From Blastomussa wellsi (taxonomy: Eukaryota; Cnidaria; Anthozoa; Scleractinia; Plerogyridae), in contig OX393561.1 in the NCBI GenBank assembly GCA_947652115.1, positions 27,434,315 to 27,498,314 on the forward strand: 64,000 nucleotides of DNA, in the 5' to 3' direction. Positions 39,119 to 48,652 of the stretch are shown here, one piece after another (position 1 is the stretch's first letter; the number at the start of each line of letters is the position of its first letter). The notes under the pieces are model-generated. The model did not search any database and was not told the DNA's origin. It saw only the letters and a list, made by a program, of their open reading frames with translations. Made by a program: the position numbers and the translations under genes.

Positions 39119-39539
39119 CCGGATCTTGAAAAGATAAAAAAAACCAGGTTCAGCAAGAGTTTCGAAAAAAACTGGCGGCGTCCAGCACAAATTTGAACTA
39201 AACTTTGAGACAAAAAACACAAAAATCTCTCTCTCTGTTTTAAAAAGTAGATAACGCGCTGTCACGCGTGACCGGCCATAAAGTGAAAAATATTGCAAGA
39301 TTTGTCTTCGAAGGATGATAGTCTTAGTCTTTTGGGTTAATCGAAGCTCGTTTCTGTGCCTCCTCAATAGCCTGAACACACTCGTATGTTATTCTTCTAA
39401 CATCATTCAGCAGGGGCGGCGAAGAAAGTTCATATATTGCGTATGCGATGATATGAATTAACAACAAAAACATCACGCTCTCTCTATAATTTTCGACCTT
39501 TCAAATATTGCATAATGATATCTTTCCTTGGCAACCATC
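39119..39539. other. Non-coding spacer before the first Gypsy element
   Basis: Contains CTCTCTCTCTGTTTTAAAAAG and GTCACGCGTGAC at 39230-39268, echoing 35753-35790. No gene. Confidence 0.45.
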
Positions 39540-39544
39540 ATCAC

Positions 39545-39697
39545 TGTAATGTCTGCACTCCAGACTGGTCCTCGATGGAGGTGGATTCCGAACAAGAAAG
39601 CACACACACGCTTTAGGCCGCCATATTAGTTTAATCCACGCTACCCATGATCCCTTAGGGCTGAGCCTAACACAGGCAACCCAATACAATCGCTACA
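39545..39697 (-). repeat. 3' LTR of Gypsy 1
   Basis: 153 bp, TGTAGCGATTG...GACATTACA on the coding strand. Very short LTR with no obvious TATA box by eye. Confidence 0.93.
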
Positions 39698-39712
39698 TCT
39701 TCCCCCTTTTTA
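39698..39712 (-). promoter_or_regulatory. Polypurine tract of Gypsy 1
   Basis: AAAAAGGGGGAAGA on the minus strand directly precedes the 3' LTR and would prime plus-strand DNA synthesis. Confidence 0.88.
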
Positions 39713-39909
39713 AACAAATGCTATGGTTACAATAAAGGCCAGACCAAAATCAGATATAAGTAGTAAACTTTAACAAGCAACAATATGAATGACAGTAAAT
39801 AAAACCTTCTTTAAAAGTCTAAAACTTGAAGTCTTTTGTTCAACAAACAATGTCTCTTAAAGTCACGACATTAGATAAAGTCCTCGATAAGTCAACTTAA
39901 TTAAATCTC

Positions 39910-42900
39910 TCACGTAACAAAGTCCTTAAGCCAGCTTGGCTTAGATCTCTCCCGTGCTGATCGTCGGGGTTCACTGGACTGTTTTGGTACCCGAGCAACA
40001 GCTGGTTGTGGGGATGGTTCTGCAGTATGCTCAATCTCGGGTACTGGTGGACGAATCTCTTGTGGTTCAGGAACAGGAGGTGAAGCTGATTTCACTACTG
40101 GTTGCTGAACTGGTTGCTGTACTTCCGCATGCTGTGGCTGATTCTTCGGTGGTGTGGGTCCAATGAACCGCTTTACATGGCCTACATTCCTCTTGAGTAG
40201 AGTTTCACCTCGCTCGATGACCACTAGGTCTCCTTTCTTGGACACCACATCATAAGGGTCTGGATCATACATCGCAGACAGCTTGTTTTGTTTCTGCTTC
40301 AGCAACAGCACCTTGTCTCCTTCTGCTACATCTGACTCCGCAGCTCTTTTGTTTGCAGTCTCAGCCATTCGCTTCTTCCGCCCTGAGTCTTGATCCCTTG
40401 CCTGCTGATCTGTGGTACCTGACCTCTCCTCCTCATCATCTCCTTCAAACTCTGGCATCTTAGTTCGAATTTTCCTCCCATACAATAGCTCGGCAGGGCT
40501 GATACCTGTCGTGGCGTGAGGTGTAGACCTGTAAGCGAGAAGATACTTCTGTAGCTCTTGCCTCCACGGTTTCCCTTCTGCTTGCGCTGCTCGCATTGAC
40601 TTGAGGAGTGATCTATTCTGTCGCTCAACTTCTCCGTTTGCTCTCGGCCAGAGGGGAATAGTCTTCTTGTGTTTGATTCCCATCTCATCCAGAAATTCTT
40701 CCATCTCACGGCTGACTAGGTTTGACCCATTGTCTGTCCGTAGTGTCTCTGGGATGCCATGACGAGTAAAGTGATTCTCCAAACACTTGATAAGAACACT
40801 GCTAGTTGTGTTTCTCACTACATCCACTTCTATCCATCGGCTATAATAGTCGACAGTCACGAGAAGGCTCTCTCCTGTTGGGAGTGGTCCCATCAGGTCC
40901 ACTGCGAGGTCTCTCCATGGCTTGGTTGGCATGGTCGTTGTCTTCACTGGAGGCGTGGTGGGAATAGGAGTCACAGCTTGACATCCAAGGCATTTCTTGC
41001 AGTGTCTTTCCACCATGCCGTTCATATTTGGCCACCAAACCTTACTTCTGAGACGATCCTTCGTTTTCACAATCCCTTGGTGTCCCTCATGAGCTAACTC
41101 TAAAACCTGTTTTTGCAAACTCGCAGGAACAACAATCCGCATACCCCTCATCACCAATCTACCAACTACAGTAATTTCATCACGCAATAATCTGTAAGAG
41201 CTAGGAGCAGTAGACCAGTCCCCTGTCTTCCAACAACGACGCACCTCCGTCAGTTCCTCATCCTCAGCAGAAGCTCTCTCTATCTCTCGGGTAGTCATTG
41301 CGCGTGGTGTTGCATTGATTGCTACCATTCTGACATACTCTTCAGTTGCACCGTCATGGAGTGATGCCGGTATCTTTGTCAAACGACTTAGGCAATCAGC
41401 TATGTTCTGGCCTGAAGGTACATGACGTATGGTGTACTTGTAAGGCATAAGACGCAGCACCCACCTCTCAACTCTGGCTGATGGTTTCGACCTAGGACCG
41501 TAGATAGCTTCCAAAGCCTTACAGTCAGTGACAAGTTGAAATGACTGTAACCCTGATAGGTAGAGATGGAATCTCTCACAACCCCACACAACCGCTAAAG
41601 CCTCCTTTTCTGTCTGGCTGTATCGGCGCTCGACATCGCTCAAACTTCGGCTCGCAAATGCCACCGCTCTCTTCACTCCCTGCTTTTCTTGCACAAGTAT
41701 AGCCCCGAGTCCAACCGGGCTAGCATCAGTAACCACCTCTGTAGGTGCTTCCTTGTCGTAGAAAGCCATCATTGATGCCTCAGCTAATTGCTTCTTTAGA
41801 GCCTCAAATGCATTATCTTCCTCTTTGCCCCAATGCCATTTGGTACCTTGTCGTGTCAACTTCCTAAGTGGTTCTGCGGTCGTCGCAAAATCAGGCAGGA
41901 ACCGTGAGCTGAAACTGACCAGTCCCAGGAAACTTCGCAGCTCGGCAACATTACTTGGAGCTTCTGTTTCTCGAATTGCTTTAACCTTCTCCTCTGTTGG
42001 TCCCACGCCATGTTTGTTTAGAAGCAGTCCCATGAATACAATCTGACTCATTCTAATCTTGCACTTCTCCTTGTTCAGGGTAAGGTTTCTCTCTTGCAGT
42101 CGGTTCAACAGTGCTACAAGATTTCTGTCATGCTCTTCGGTTGTTTTGCCATGTACTACAATATCATCAGCGATATTGATTGCTCCTGGGCACCCGGCGA
42201 TGGTTTGCCTGACAATGTTCTGATACTGTTCTGGAGCACTGTTTATACCAAAACTTAATCTCTTGTAGCGAAACAACGAGTCACCAGCTGAAAATGTTGT
42301 GATATCCCTTGAACCTTCTTCCAGCTCAATTTGATGAAAACCCATGTTCATATCCAGTTTAGAGAAAACTGTGCTCCCGTTCAGTTCCTCCAGCACCTCA
42401 TCCACAGTTGGAATTGGTACCTTCTCCCTTTGTATGGCCTCATTAGCACATCTCATATCCACACAAATTCGTATATCATCTTTGTTTGGCTTGGGGGCAA
42501 ATACCGCTGGGCTGACCCATGTTGATGGACCTGACACTCTCTCAATGATGTCAAGATCAAGGAGCTCATCAATTTTCTTTTTGACTTTATCCTTCAGGGG
42601 ATAAGGAATCCTTCTTGGTTTCTGTGCTACCGGTTTCACCTCTTGATCAATGTGCAGCTTCAGTTGGTAACCAGACAATTTGCCAAACCCAGAAAACACC
42701 TTTGGAAAACGGTCTACAATACTATCAATGTCACTGCCTACCGAAGACACTTGAGCCACGCCACTTGCTTCTGGTCCAACTTTCAACACTCGCTTAGCTG
42801 CTGAGCTGCCGAGTAAACACCGTCCTTCTCCTTGTGTCACAAGGATAGTTTCCATGGTTTTCCTTCCATGACACTGAATACTTGCCTTGAACTTGCCCAC

Positions 42901-44013
42901 GACTGGTAAACACCCATTTCCATAAACTCTCAAGTTCTTTTCTTCAGGCTCCAATTTTGCTTTAAGGCCACTCTTAACAAGGTTGTTAAACTGCCTCTCA
43001 CCAAGCACAGTAGACTGAGCACCCGAGTCAACAAGCATGTTTGTGTTTGTGTCATCAATCTTGACCATTACCACGTTATCCTCACAGGCTTTTTCTCCAT
43101 TAAAGTTTATAGGGAATGCATAAGGTTCATCTCCACTGTCATATTCTACTTGATTAACTCTACTGTTCCCTGACTTTGAATCAACTCTCTTATCACTGGG
43201 CCCCCTCTGTTTACCTCCTTTCTTTCCTCGTGCTCTACCACCCTCTTTGCCCACAGCCCCCCTTCTACAACAAGCTGCCCAATGCCCTTTCTCGCCACAC
43301 TTTGCACACGTTTTACCACGAGCTGGACATACCTTGTCTCGAGCAAAATGTCCCACCTTGCCACATGCGTAACACTTGTGAGTTCCAAATCCACTTGACA
43401 GTTCCTTGCTATCACGACCGGCCTTAACCATATTCACGTTACTCTGTCCTCCCTCTCCTTCGGCAATATTGCTCGCCTGACGTCTTGCCGTCTCCCATGC
43501 TCTCGCCTTATCAATTGCTGCAGCAAGCTGTATATTTGGCTCTTCGAAGAGCTTGGTTCGTAATTCCAGAGAAGAAACTTTCTCCAACAACTGATCCCTC
43601 ACAGCGAATTCAAGTTCCTGCGGACCATATCCACAATGTCTTGCTTGTTTCCGCAGTCGGAGCACAAATGAATCGACATCTTCTCCCGGTTCTTGGCGTA
43701 ACTGGCGAAGAACGTGTCTTTCGTACGCGGGATTTTCCTGCACTTGAAAATAAGCATTCAGTGTTCGAACAGCTGCTCGATAAACATCGTCCTCTTGGCC
43801 TTCAGGTAGAGCGACGATTGCCAGATTTTCGAAGATGTCCTGCACTCCGGAACCAGCCCGATAGAGTAATTCGCTTTTCTTTCTCGCGGCGGTTTGGAGG
43901 TTTGCCTTCCCTTCGGCAAAATACGTAAATCCTCGAAGCCAAACACGCCATCGCTCACTCAATTCCGATTTCGAGCCCGTAATATCCATCGGTTGGATAC
44001 CTGTTGACGCCAT
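39910..44013 (-). CDS. Gag-Pol polyprotein of Gypsy 1
   Basis: 1367 codons in a single frame. Gag-like N-terminus to ~200. Two zinc knuckles at ~213-250 (CYACGKVGHFARDKVC, spacing slightly long at the end, and CAKCGEKGHWAACC). Aspartic protease (LVDSGAQS, ~327). RT at ~470-650 with LSFGINSAPEQYQ and NIADDIVV as the catalytic DD motif. RNase H (TDASPVGLGAIL, ~757). Integrase at ~976-1170: an HHCC domain (HEGHQG...CKKCLGC) and a DDE core (AVDLMG, TDNGSN, NGEVERQN) with D and E about 35 apart. The Pro-rich C-terminus ends in a basic stretch. The start is the first ATG after the priming site (PBS). gag and pol are fused without a frameshift, unlike many relatives. No disruption seen. Confidence 0.95.
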   Translation of the reverse strand: MASTGIQPMDITGSKSELSERWRVWLRGFTYFAEGKANLQTAARKKSELLYRAGSGVQDIFENLAIVALPEGQEDDVYRAAVRTLNAYFQVQENPAYERHVLRQLRQEPGEDVDSFVLRLRKQARHCGYGPQELEFAVRDQLLEKVSSLELRTKLFEEPNIQLAAAIDKARAWETARRQASNIAEGEGGQSNVNMVKAGRDSKELSSGFGTHKCYACGKVGHFARDKVCPARGKTCAKCGEKGHWAACCRRGAVGKEGGRARGKKGGKQRGPSDKRVDSKSGNSRVNQVEYDSGDEPYAFPINFNGEKACEDNVVMVKIDDTNTNMLVDSGAQSTVLGERQFNNLVKSGLKAKLEPEEKNLRVYGNGCLPVVGKFKASIQCHGRKTMETILVTQGEGRCLLGSSAAKRVLKVGPEASGVAQVSSVGSDIDSIVDRFPKVFSGFGKLSGYQLKLHIDQEVKPVAQKPRRIPYPLKDKVKKKIDELLDLDIIERVSGPSTWVSPAVFAPKPNKDDIRICVDMRCANEAIQREKVPIPTVDEVLEELNGSTVFSKLDMNMGFHQIELEEGSRDITTFSAGDSLFRYKRLSFGINSAPEQYQNIVRQTIAGCPGAINIADDIVVHGKTTEEHDRNLVALLNRLQERNLTLNKEKCKIRMSQIVFMGLLLNKHGVGPTEEKVKAIRETEAPSNVAELRSFLGLVSFSSRFLPDFATTAEPLRKLTRQGTKWHWGKEEDNAFEALKKQLAEASMMAFYDKEAPTEVVTDASPVGLGAILVQEKQGVKRAVAFASRSLSDVERRYSQTEKEALAVVWGCERFHLYLSGLQSFQLVTDCKALEAIYGPRSKPSARVERWVLRLMPYKYTIRHVPSGQNIADCLSRLTKIPASLHDGATEEYVRMVAINATPRAMTTREIERASAEDEELTEVRRCWKTGDWSTAPSSYRLLRDEITVVGRLVMRGMRIVVPASLQKQVLELAHEGHQGIVKTKDRLRSKVWWPNMNGMVERHCKKCLGCQAVTPIPTTPPVKTTTMPTKPWRDLAVDLMGPLPTGESLLVTVDYYSRWIEVDVVRNTTSSVLIKCLENHFTRHGIPETLRTDNGSNLVSREMEEFLDEMGIKHKKTIPLWPRANGEVERQNRSLLKSMRAAQAEGKPWRQELQKYLLAYRSTPHATTGISPAELLYGRKIRTKMPEFEGDDEEERSGTTDQQARDQDSGRKKRMAETANKRAAESDVAEGDKVLLLKQKQNKLSAMYDPDPYDVVSKKGDLVVIERGETLLKRNVGHVKRFIGPTPPKNQPQHAEVQQPVQQPVVKSASPPVPEPQEIRPPVPEIEHTAEPSPQPAVARVPKQSSEPRRSARERSKPSWLKDFVT

Positions 44014-44038
44014 ACCACTCTAAGGATTATTCTTGCAA

Positions 44039-44051
44039 TCCTCGTCGCCAA
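44039..44051 (-). promoter_or_regulatory. Primer-binding site of Gypsy 1, tRNA-Ser
   Basis: Right after the 5' LTR the coding strand reads (T)TGGCGACGAGGAT, which is complementary over 13 bases to the 3' end (ATCCTCGTCG plus CCA) of metazoan tRNA-Ser(GCU) as I recall it. Confidence 0.75.
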
Positions 44052-44204
44052 TGTAATGTCTGCACTCCAGACTGGTCCTCGATGGAGGTGGATTCCGAAC
44101 AAGAAAGCACACACACGCTTTAGGCCGCCATACTAGTTTAATCCACGCTACCCATGATCCCTTAGGGCTGAGCCTAACACAGGCAACCCAATACAATCGC
44201 TACA
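44052..44204 (-). repeat. 5' LTR of Gypsy 1
   Basis: 153 bp, identical to the 3' LTR except for one base noticed by eye. Confidence 0.93.
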
Positions 44205-44209
44205 ATCAC

Positions 44210-44438
44210 CCTAAGGTCATAACAATATAAACCCTTGGCAACCATTATCACGTTGTTTTACATTCCTGCGTGCTGAAATTTTGTCTTTTCAGCACTCTGA
44301 AATGTGGAACTATTGTTTTACACGTGGAAAACAATTGTTCTTCAGAGTTGGGAGCGTGATATTAATCAATCATGCGTGCTGGGCAATAAACAATTCAGTG
44401 TTGTCATGTCTTCCTGTCAAAATAAACCCATGCGTATT
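44210..44438. other. Spacer downstream of the Gypsy 1 insertion
   Basis: Non-coding. It resumes the sequence interrupted by the Gypsy element: TTGGCAACCATCATCAC before it and CTTGGCAACCATTATCAC after it are similar, indicating a local repeat around the target site. Confidence 0.5.
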
Positions 44439-44822
44439 CTATAAAGATTTCGTAGTATTCTTCATCAGGCCAGTGAAATGATTCAAGGTAGTGTTTTCTC
44501 CATTTTCAAAACATGCGGCACATAAACCAGTTTTTCCGCAATCATCACATTTGAGGCAAGAGATTATTTTTGTAACTCGCCCAAGTTTTTCGCAAAAAGG
44601 TGCCTGATCCCACGTTTCTTTTTTCTCCCGGCGCGCAAGTTCTTTTATTTCCTGTTCAGACATTCCGTCTATAACATACTCCTTGCGTAATATTTCAATT
44701 TCCGCCTCTAGTTCTTGTTCAGACATTTCGTCTACAACATAATTCTTGCATAATATTTCAATTTCCTCCGCTAGTTCTTCTAAATTCTGCATCGTTGCTG
44801 GTCCTATTTCCTTTGCAGCCAT
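44439..44822 (-). CDS. Cys-rich, putative zinc-binding protein with acidic repeats
   Basis: 128 codons from the ATG at 44822 (an upstream ATG at 44891 would overlap the next gene and is less likely). Two copies of an EIEILxKxYVVDxMSEQE repeat (residues ~19-55), predicted helical and acidic, then a cysteine cluster, CLKCDDCGKTGLCAACFENG, matching the region CxxC...GxCxxCxxNG of 37043-37492 and 36548-36837. It ends LMKNTTKSL. Probably a member of the same Polinton-like gene set; function unknown. Confidence 0.5.
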   Translation of the reverse strand: MAAKEIGPATMQNLEELAEEIEILCKNYVVDEMSEQELEAEIEILRKEYVIDGMSEQEIKELARREKKETWDQAPFCEKLGRVTKIISCLKCDDCGKTGLCAACFENGENTTLNHFTGLMKNTTKSL

Positions 44823-44868
44823 CGGTAACTTAATGTTTGTGTTGCGTTTATAACAAGTATGCAAATCT

Positions 44869-45147
44869 CTAACTGCTTGCTCTTTTGTCAAGTTTGCAAG
44901 ACATCAGCTCGTGCAAAACACGTTGAAAATTTTTCTTCGCCTTTTCTTGTTTGCGAAGAAGCCACCGTTTAAGGTTGTTCCCGCCGCAAGCAAAACATAA
45001 ACGGTGATCGCTCAAAACGCCAACGCCGCAGCTGCGGCATGGTGCCGGCTTTTGCATTCCCTTTTTTATTTGGAAGCTATGCTGCGAGCAATATTCTCCG
45101 ACACACCGTTTGCCGCAGTTCTCTTTCCGATTTCGCACCAACCACAC
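44869..45147 (-). CDS. Cys-rich protein with CRSCGVG motif (copy 2)
   Basis: 92 codons starting MWLVRNRKENCGKRC, then the same Cys/His pattern as 38047-38331 (CGKRCVGEYCSQH; PCRSCGVGVLSDHRLCFACG). Substitutions between the two copies are few; the C-terminus here is longer (VLHELMSCKLDKRASS). It lies just upstream of the 44439-44822 gene on the same strand. The stretch TGCAAATCTCTAACTGCTTG between them is the unoccupied version of the site disrupted by the MITE at 37547-38001. Confidence 0.6.
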   Translation of the reverse strand: MWLVRNRKENCGKRCVGEYCSQHSFQIKKGMQKPAPCRSCGVGVLSDHRLCFACGGNNLKRWLLRKQEKAKKNFQRVLHELMSCKLDKRASS

Positions 45148-45250
45148 GCAGTTGTTTGCTCCGCGTATTATTTTGATGTATAACAGGGCGCCGCCGCTTC
45201 TGTCTAATTGTGCGAACCGCCGCTGTCAGTTGCGGCACTGCTGCGCCGGC
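45148..45250. other. GC-rich spacer
   Basis: Short GC-rich sequence (GGCGCCGCCGC) between the Cys-rich gene and a foldback element; nothing coding. Confidence 0.4.
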
Positions 45251-45510
45251 CTGGGAAAATCATACAACCGCAATACCCACCGTAGATATGCCTATTTCGG
45301 AAGCCCCCAACAGCGCAGTTTTGTTTGCATCTTTGCTTCCATATTTGTTAAAACGAGATTTCTTCCCCCTTGGTGGGGACCCTGCTCCGCCTTGGCGAAA
45401 TCTCGTCTTCACCGATAGGAAGCGACGTGCAAACTGGCTGTTTTTCGGTGTTGGGGGGCTTTCGAAATAGGCATATCTACGGTGGGATCAGGTGGTACGA
45501 TTTTCCCACC
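45251..45510. repeat. 260-bp foldback element
   Basis: CTGGGAAAAT, CCCACCGTAGATATGCCTAT and AAGCCCCCAACA on the left pair with their complements on the right (ending GATTTTCCCACC). The inner pair AAACGAGATTTC / GAAATCTCGTCTT brackets a short loop. The tandem duplication described below begins at 45428, inside the right arm. Confidence 0.8.
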
Positions 45511-45534
45511 AGCTATACTACTCTTCCAATCCCA

Positions 45535-45630
45535 TCCCACTACCTCAAAGATAGAGTTCGAGTTTGGCGTCAGAGAGCCATTGCATTGCGTGGATAAATA
45601 AAGTTATTGATTGATATTGATTGATTGATT
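45535..45630 (+). mobile_element. LINE 3' tail with (TTGA)n
   Basis: CATTGCATTGCGTGGATAAA followed by TAAAGTTATTGATTGATATTGATTGATTGAT. A LINE 3' terminus with a simple-repeat tail; the rest of the element is missing. Repeated at 51178-51273. Confidence 0.45.
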
Positions 45631-45824
45631 TCTGAGAGGGCCGTATACAAACGGTAATACAGTGTCTCTGCTGGAGGGACGTTAGTCGATTCCAAGTGGA
45701 CGCTATCTAATAAATAAATACAAGACTGTTTGACCGCGATTCTCAGTCGTAAACTGCCTGACTCATGCACCACGTTGCGAATCTTACTTGCTTTCTTTAC
45801 CTTATTGCCCAACAATCAGGTGTC

Positions 45825-46005
45825 ATTTGCTATTTGCGTGCTTCCCTTTTCTCTGAGAGGTTTTCCCGTCCTCCATTTTGTATTTTTATGTGGAAAACCG
45901 CTGAAAACTCGTTCCCAGACTCCGGTTCCCGGTTCCCCGTTACCACTTTGGGTAACATCCTTTTACATCAGATATTTAACGTTCTACCAGTTATTCCCGG
46001 CCTTG
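45825..46005 (-). repeat. GGATGTTACT-family repeat (inverted)
   Basis: The reverse complement carries GGATGTTACCCAAAGTGG and TGGGAACGAGTTTTCAGCGG and matches 19936-20075. The neighbouring CAGATATTTAACGTTCTACC also recurs inverted at about 50805-50829, so copy 1 contains both flanks of this family with 4.8 kb between. Confidence 0.7.
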
Positions 46006-47305
46006 CAAAAGAGAAACACATCTTTTAATAAGTTGTCGAAAATCAAACGTATCATATTACATAGGTTTGCGAGAGAAAAACAAAAGTATCAAGTTACAAA
46101 CGTTTGCAGGAAACAAACAAAAGTATCAAGTGCAAACGTTGACAATCACGCTTGCTGCTTGAATGCCTTATTCCAATTAAAATAAACTAAGATTGACGTC
46201 AAAACCACGGTTTAAATTAAAAAGCTGTTTTGACTACAACTTCTGAGAAACGATTTCTATCTTGCCGTGGAAGACGTCACTGTAGTATCAGGAGTAAGAT
46301 AAATATACTTGAAATTGTGTTGTTGAGAAAGTGGGGTCTTTACGTTTTTGTGTCCAGAATAAAAGACAAGTGCACATATACACTGCTTAGATCATGAAAA
46401 GCCCTCTAGTCTCTACCCTAAACAAAACATATTACACTATGTATATATATACACAAAGTTGTGTATTGGGCATTAAAAATATTTAAGAAAGTCAAGTAAA
46501 AAAGTAAGCAAAATATCTAAAGTTTCTGTCTGCTCATATTTGGCAAAACAAATAGTATAATTATAACCGAAGTCACTACAAGCTGGGAGTGGGCGGGGGG
46601 ATAGGAGGCCTGCAGGAGTTCTCTTCCTGCAAAGCCTTAAAATGTTGTAAGCTATACAAAATCATTATTGTCTAGCTACATGTTTTCAGAATGCCATTCT
46701 TTAGAATCATTTAATATTACGTCATGACAATATTCTCATGTTTTTCAAATAGAAAAATTTACCTCCATTACTGCTTGTGGCAAGCTAACGAGTTTGGATA
46801 CAGTGCGAGCCAGCAAGCCAGAAATCCCTGATCCCAATAACTGCAAGCTACCTAAGGAACTGTGGGCTAACTGCGTGCTAACCAATGTGTAATTTAGGCT
46901 TGCATGACTCCTATGACTTGCGAGCCTTATGAACCGAGCAAGCAAGAAATCCCTTATCCCATTATAAGGGCTAACCGCAAGCTACCTAAGCTAACTGTAG
47001 ACTAACCGGTGTGTTGTTTAGGCTAACCAGAGTGTTATTTAGGCTCATCAAAGTGTTATTTTAATAGGCTAACCAGAGTGGCTCGCTGGCTTGCAGATTA
47101 TCCGGAATGGTTGCAGTTTTGCTGGGATTTTGTAAAGCCCCCCCAGGAATGATGAAATAGCTTTGCAACATTTTTATTTCTTGCTCGCAGCAGTGCAAGA
47201 ATTTTTTTGCTATTTCATTTGTGCTGCGTGCAATTTTTTTCTTCCAACAAGCGCTTGCAGGAAATTTTTTTTCAAAATCACCCACTTCCCCCCCACCCCG
47301 GTCGG
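46006..47305. other. Non-coding repeat debris
   Basis: No gene. 46800-47100 holds a degenerate GGCTAACCAGAGTGTTATTT minisatellite, with GCGAGCCAGCAAGCCAG near its left edge and an inverted GCTCGCTGGCTTGC at its right. Confidence 0.5.
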
Positions 47306-47644
47306 CCCCTAAAGAACTTTCCCAGGAGTTGGTCAAGTTCTTCCGGTGGTAAGTCCAAAATCTGAACAGTTGTCTTGTATTATGTCGCCAAGAAAACGGT
47401 AAAAACATTTCATATCACTTGAGGTTTTTTTCACAGTGTTTTCTCTTTTCTGTTCTAGAATAAACTTTTGTAATTCCTCTTGACTGTTACCGAAATTTTC
47501 GTCTTTGCGAGTGATGACTTTGCTCATGTTGTTTTGCTCAGTTTTGGCCTGTTCTTCGTCATTTTGATAATAAAACTCGCTAGCGCTATGGCCCTCTTCG
47601 TCTCTCATACTAAAGAGGTATCTGTATGCTAGTTTTTCTTTCAA
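47306..47644 (-). pseudogene. N-terminal fragment of a tyrosine-recombinase-like (Crypton/ZMYM-type) protein
   Basis: The frame contains FILEQKRENTVKKTSSDMKC and FYRFLGDI. After a one-base shift near 47370 it continues as DLPPEELDQLLGKFFRG. This looks like the core-binding part of the recombinase-like proteins abundant in corals, recognised by pattern only. The frameshift and absence of a catalytic domain make it a remnant (or one exon with an error). A duplicate lies at 52949-53287. Confidence 0.45.
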
Positions 47645-48373
47645 TTATTGAAAATATAGATGTACTTTGTCCATATTTTTTGTTGTTTTCGCCCACGCGC
47701 TCACAACTTAACAGAGCCGTAGGGCCGAGAAAAATCTTCATAATGTCCGGTCGTTACAAGAGAATCTTGCCCGCTCAGCAGCCAATCAGAGCGCGCTTAC
47801 TATTGTAGCCATATAATAACTAGCTCTTATTAACCGAGCAGGATGTCTGTATAGGAGAATATCTTGACCAAGGTCGTGAGTACAGACACTTAAATACCCC
47901 TGCAATACCCCCCAAAAGAAGATTAATAAGTGTTTGCTTTTGTAGTTCACTTTATTTGTGTCATGCCTCTGGTTAATCTTAGACATTGAGATCTGCCACA
48001 AAGGAATCTTACATGGAGTTATCTGTTTGTCATTTTTCAAGCAGGTTCCTTAAAGCCATATTGATTCAATCATATTCTTCCGCTATCCTGAATCCATATA
48101 GTGGAAATTACTTCAGAGGGTAGCTAATATTCGTGTATAAGACACCAGAAATCCTATGAAGGCCTGCCCTGCACCCCAGAGAAATGCGGCATAACGAGGC
48201 ATGGTGAAATGTGCTGTTCGATACACTGCTCCTATTGTAGCACCTGGATAAGACAAACAAACAAAATTCACTATTTCAGATTGTTGGATTAATAGAAAAC
48301 AAGGCTCTCAAAACACTTTTTCAAGTACAGTAATCTTTGAAACAATTCAGGGACTGGAGAGCTATGGGACTGG
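47645..48373. other. Non-coding repeat debris
   Basis: Contains CAGCCAATCAGAGCGCGCTT and TATAATAACTAGCTCTTATT near 47781-47830, phrases typical of cnidarian MITE ends, but I could not pair the other terminus. Confidence 0.4.
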
Positions 48374-48652
48374 GTGGGCTACAAACACGTTTTAGGAGTG
48401 AATAAACAATGCCCAAATGTAGCCTGTAGAAATGAACTTGGTCGATTACCACTAAAAGAGCTAGCTGATTTAAATGTTTTACAATTTTGGATTCACTTAG
48501 AAAATCAATCAGAAAATAGTACCGCCAGACCCATGTTTTATCAGAGTATAAACATAGGAAAAGCGTTTTTTTGCGTCAGCTTTACTCTCGTGAAAATTCG
48601 CAAGGGATGGCGGCGAACATTTTCTATGAAGAAATTCCGGACAAAATTATGA
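48374..48652 (+). pseudogene. LINE RT C-terminal fragment
   Basis: YKHVLGVNKQCPNVACRNEL and GRLPLKELADLNVLQFWIHL are characteristic of the region after the RT in CR1/jockey-like LINE proteins. Only ~55 residues are homologous; the rest of the ORF is unrelated. Duplicate at 54017-54295. Confidence 0.6.

Larger units (their letters stand above)
39545..44204 (-). mobile_element. Ty3/Gypsy LTR retrotransposon 1, complete
   Basis: 153-bp LTRs at both ends (39545-39697 and 44052-44204; TG...CA) differ at one position by eye (ATATTAG versus ATACTAG). ATCAC flanks both sides (39540-39544, 44205-44209), a 5-bp target duplication. Priming site, polypurine tract and an uninterrupted gag-pol frame are present, so it inserted recently and may be active. 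Confidence 0.96.

Noticed and set aside
43485..43928. 147-codon plus-strand ORF inside Gypsy 1
   Set aside because: Antisense shadow of gag.
45730..46185. 151-codon ORF present in both tandem copies
   Set aside because: It runs antisense through a GGATGTTACT-family repeat; identity between copies reflects the duplication, not selection.
47061..47408. 115-codon minus-strand ORF in both tandem copies
   Set aside because: No domain; overlaps the recombinase-like fragment in another frame.
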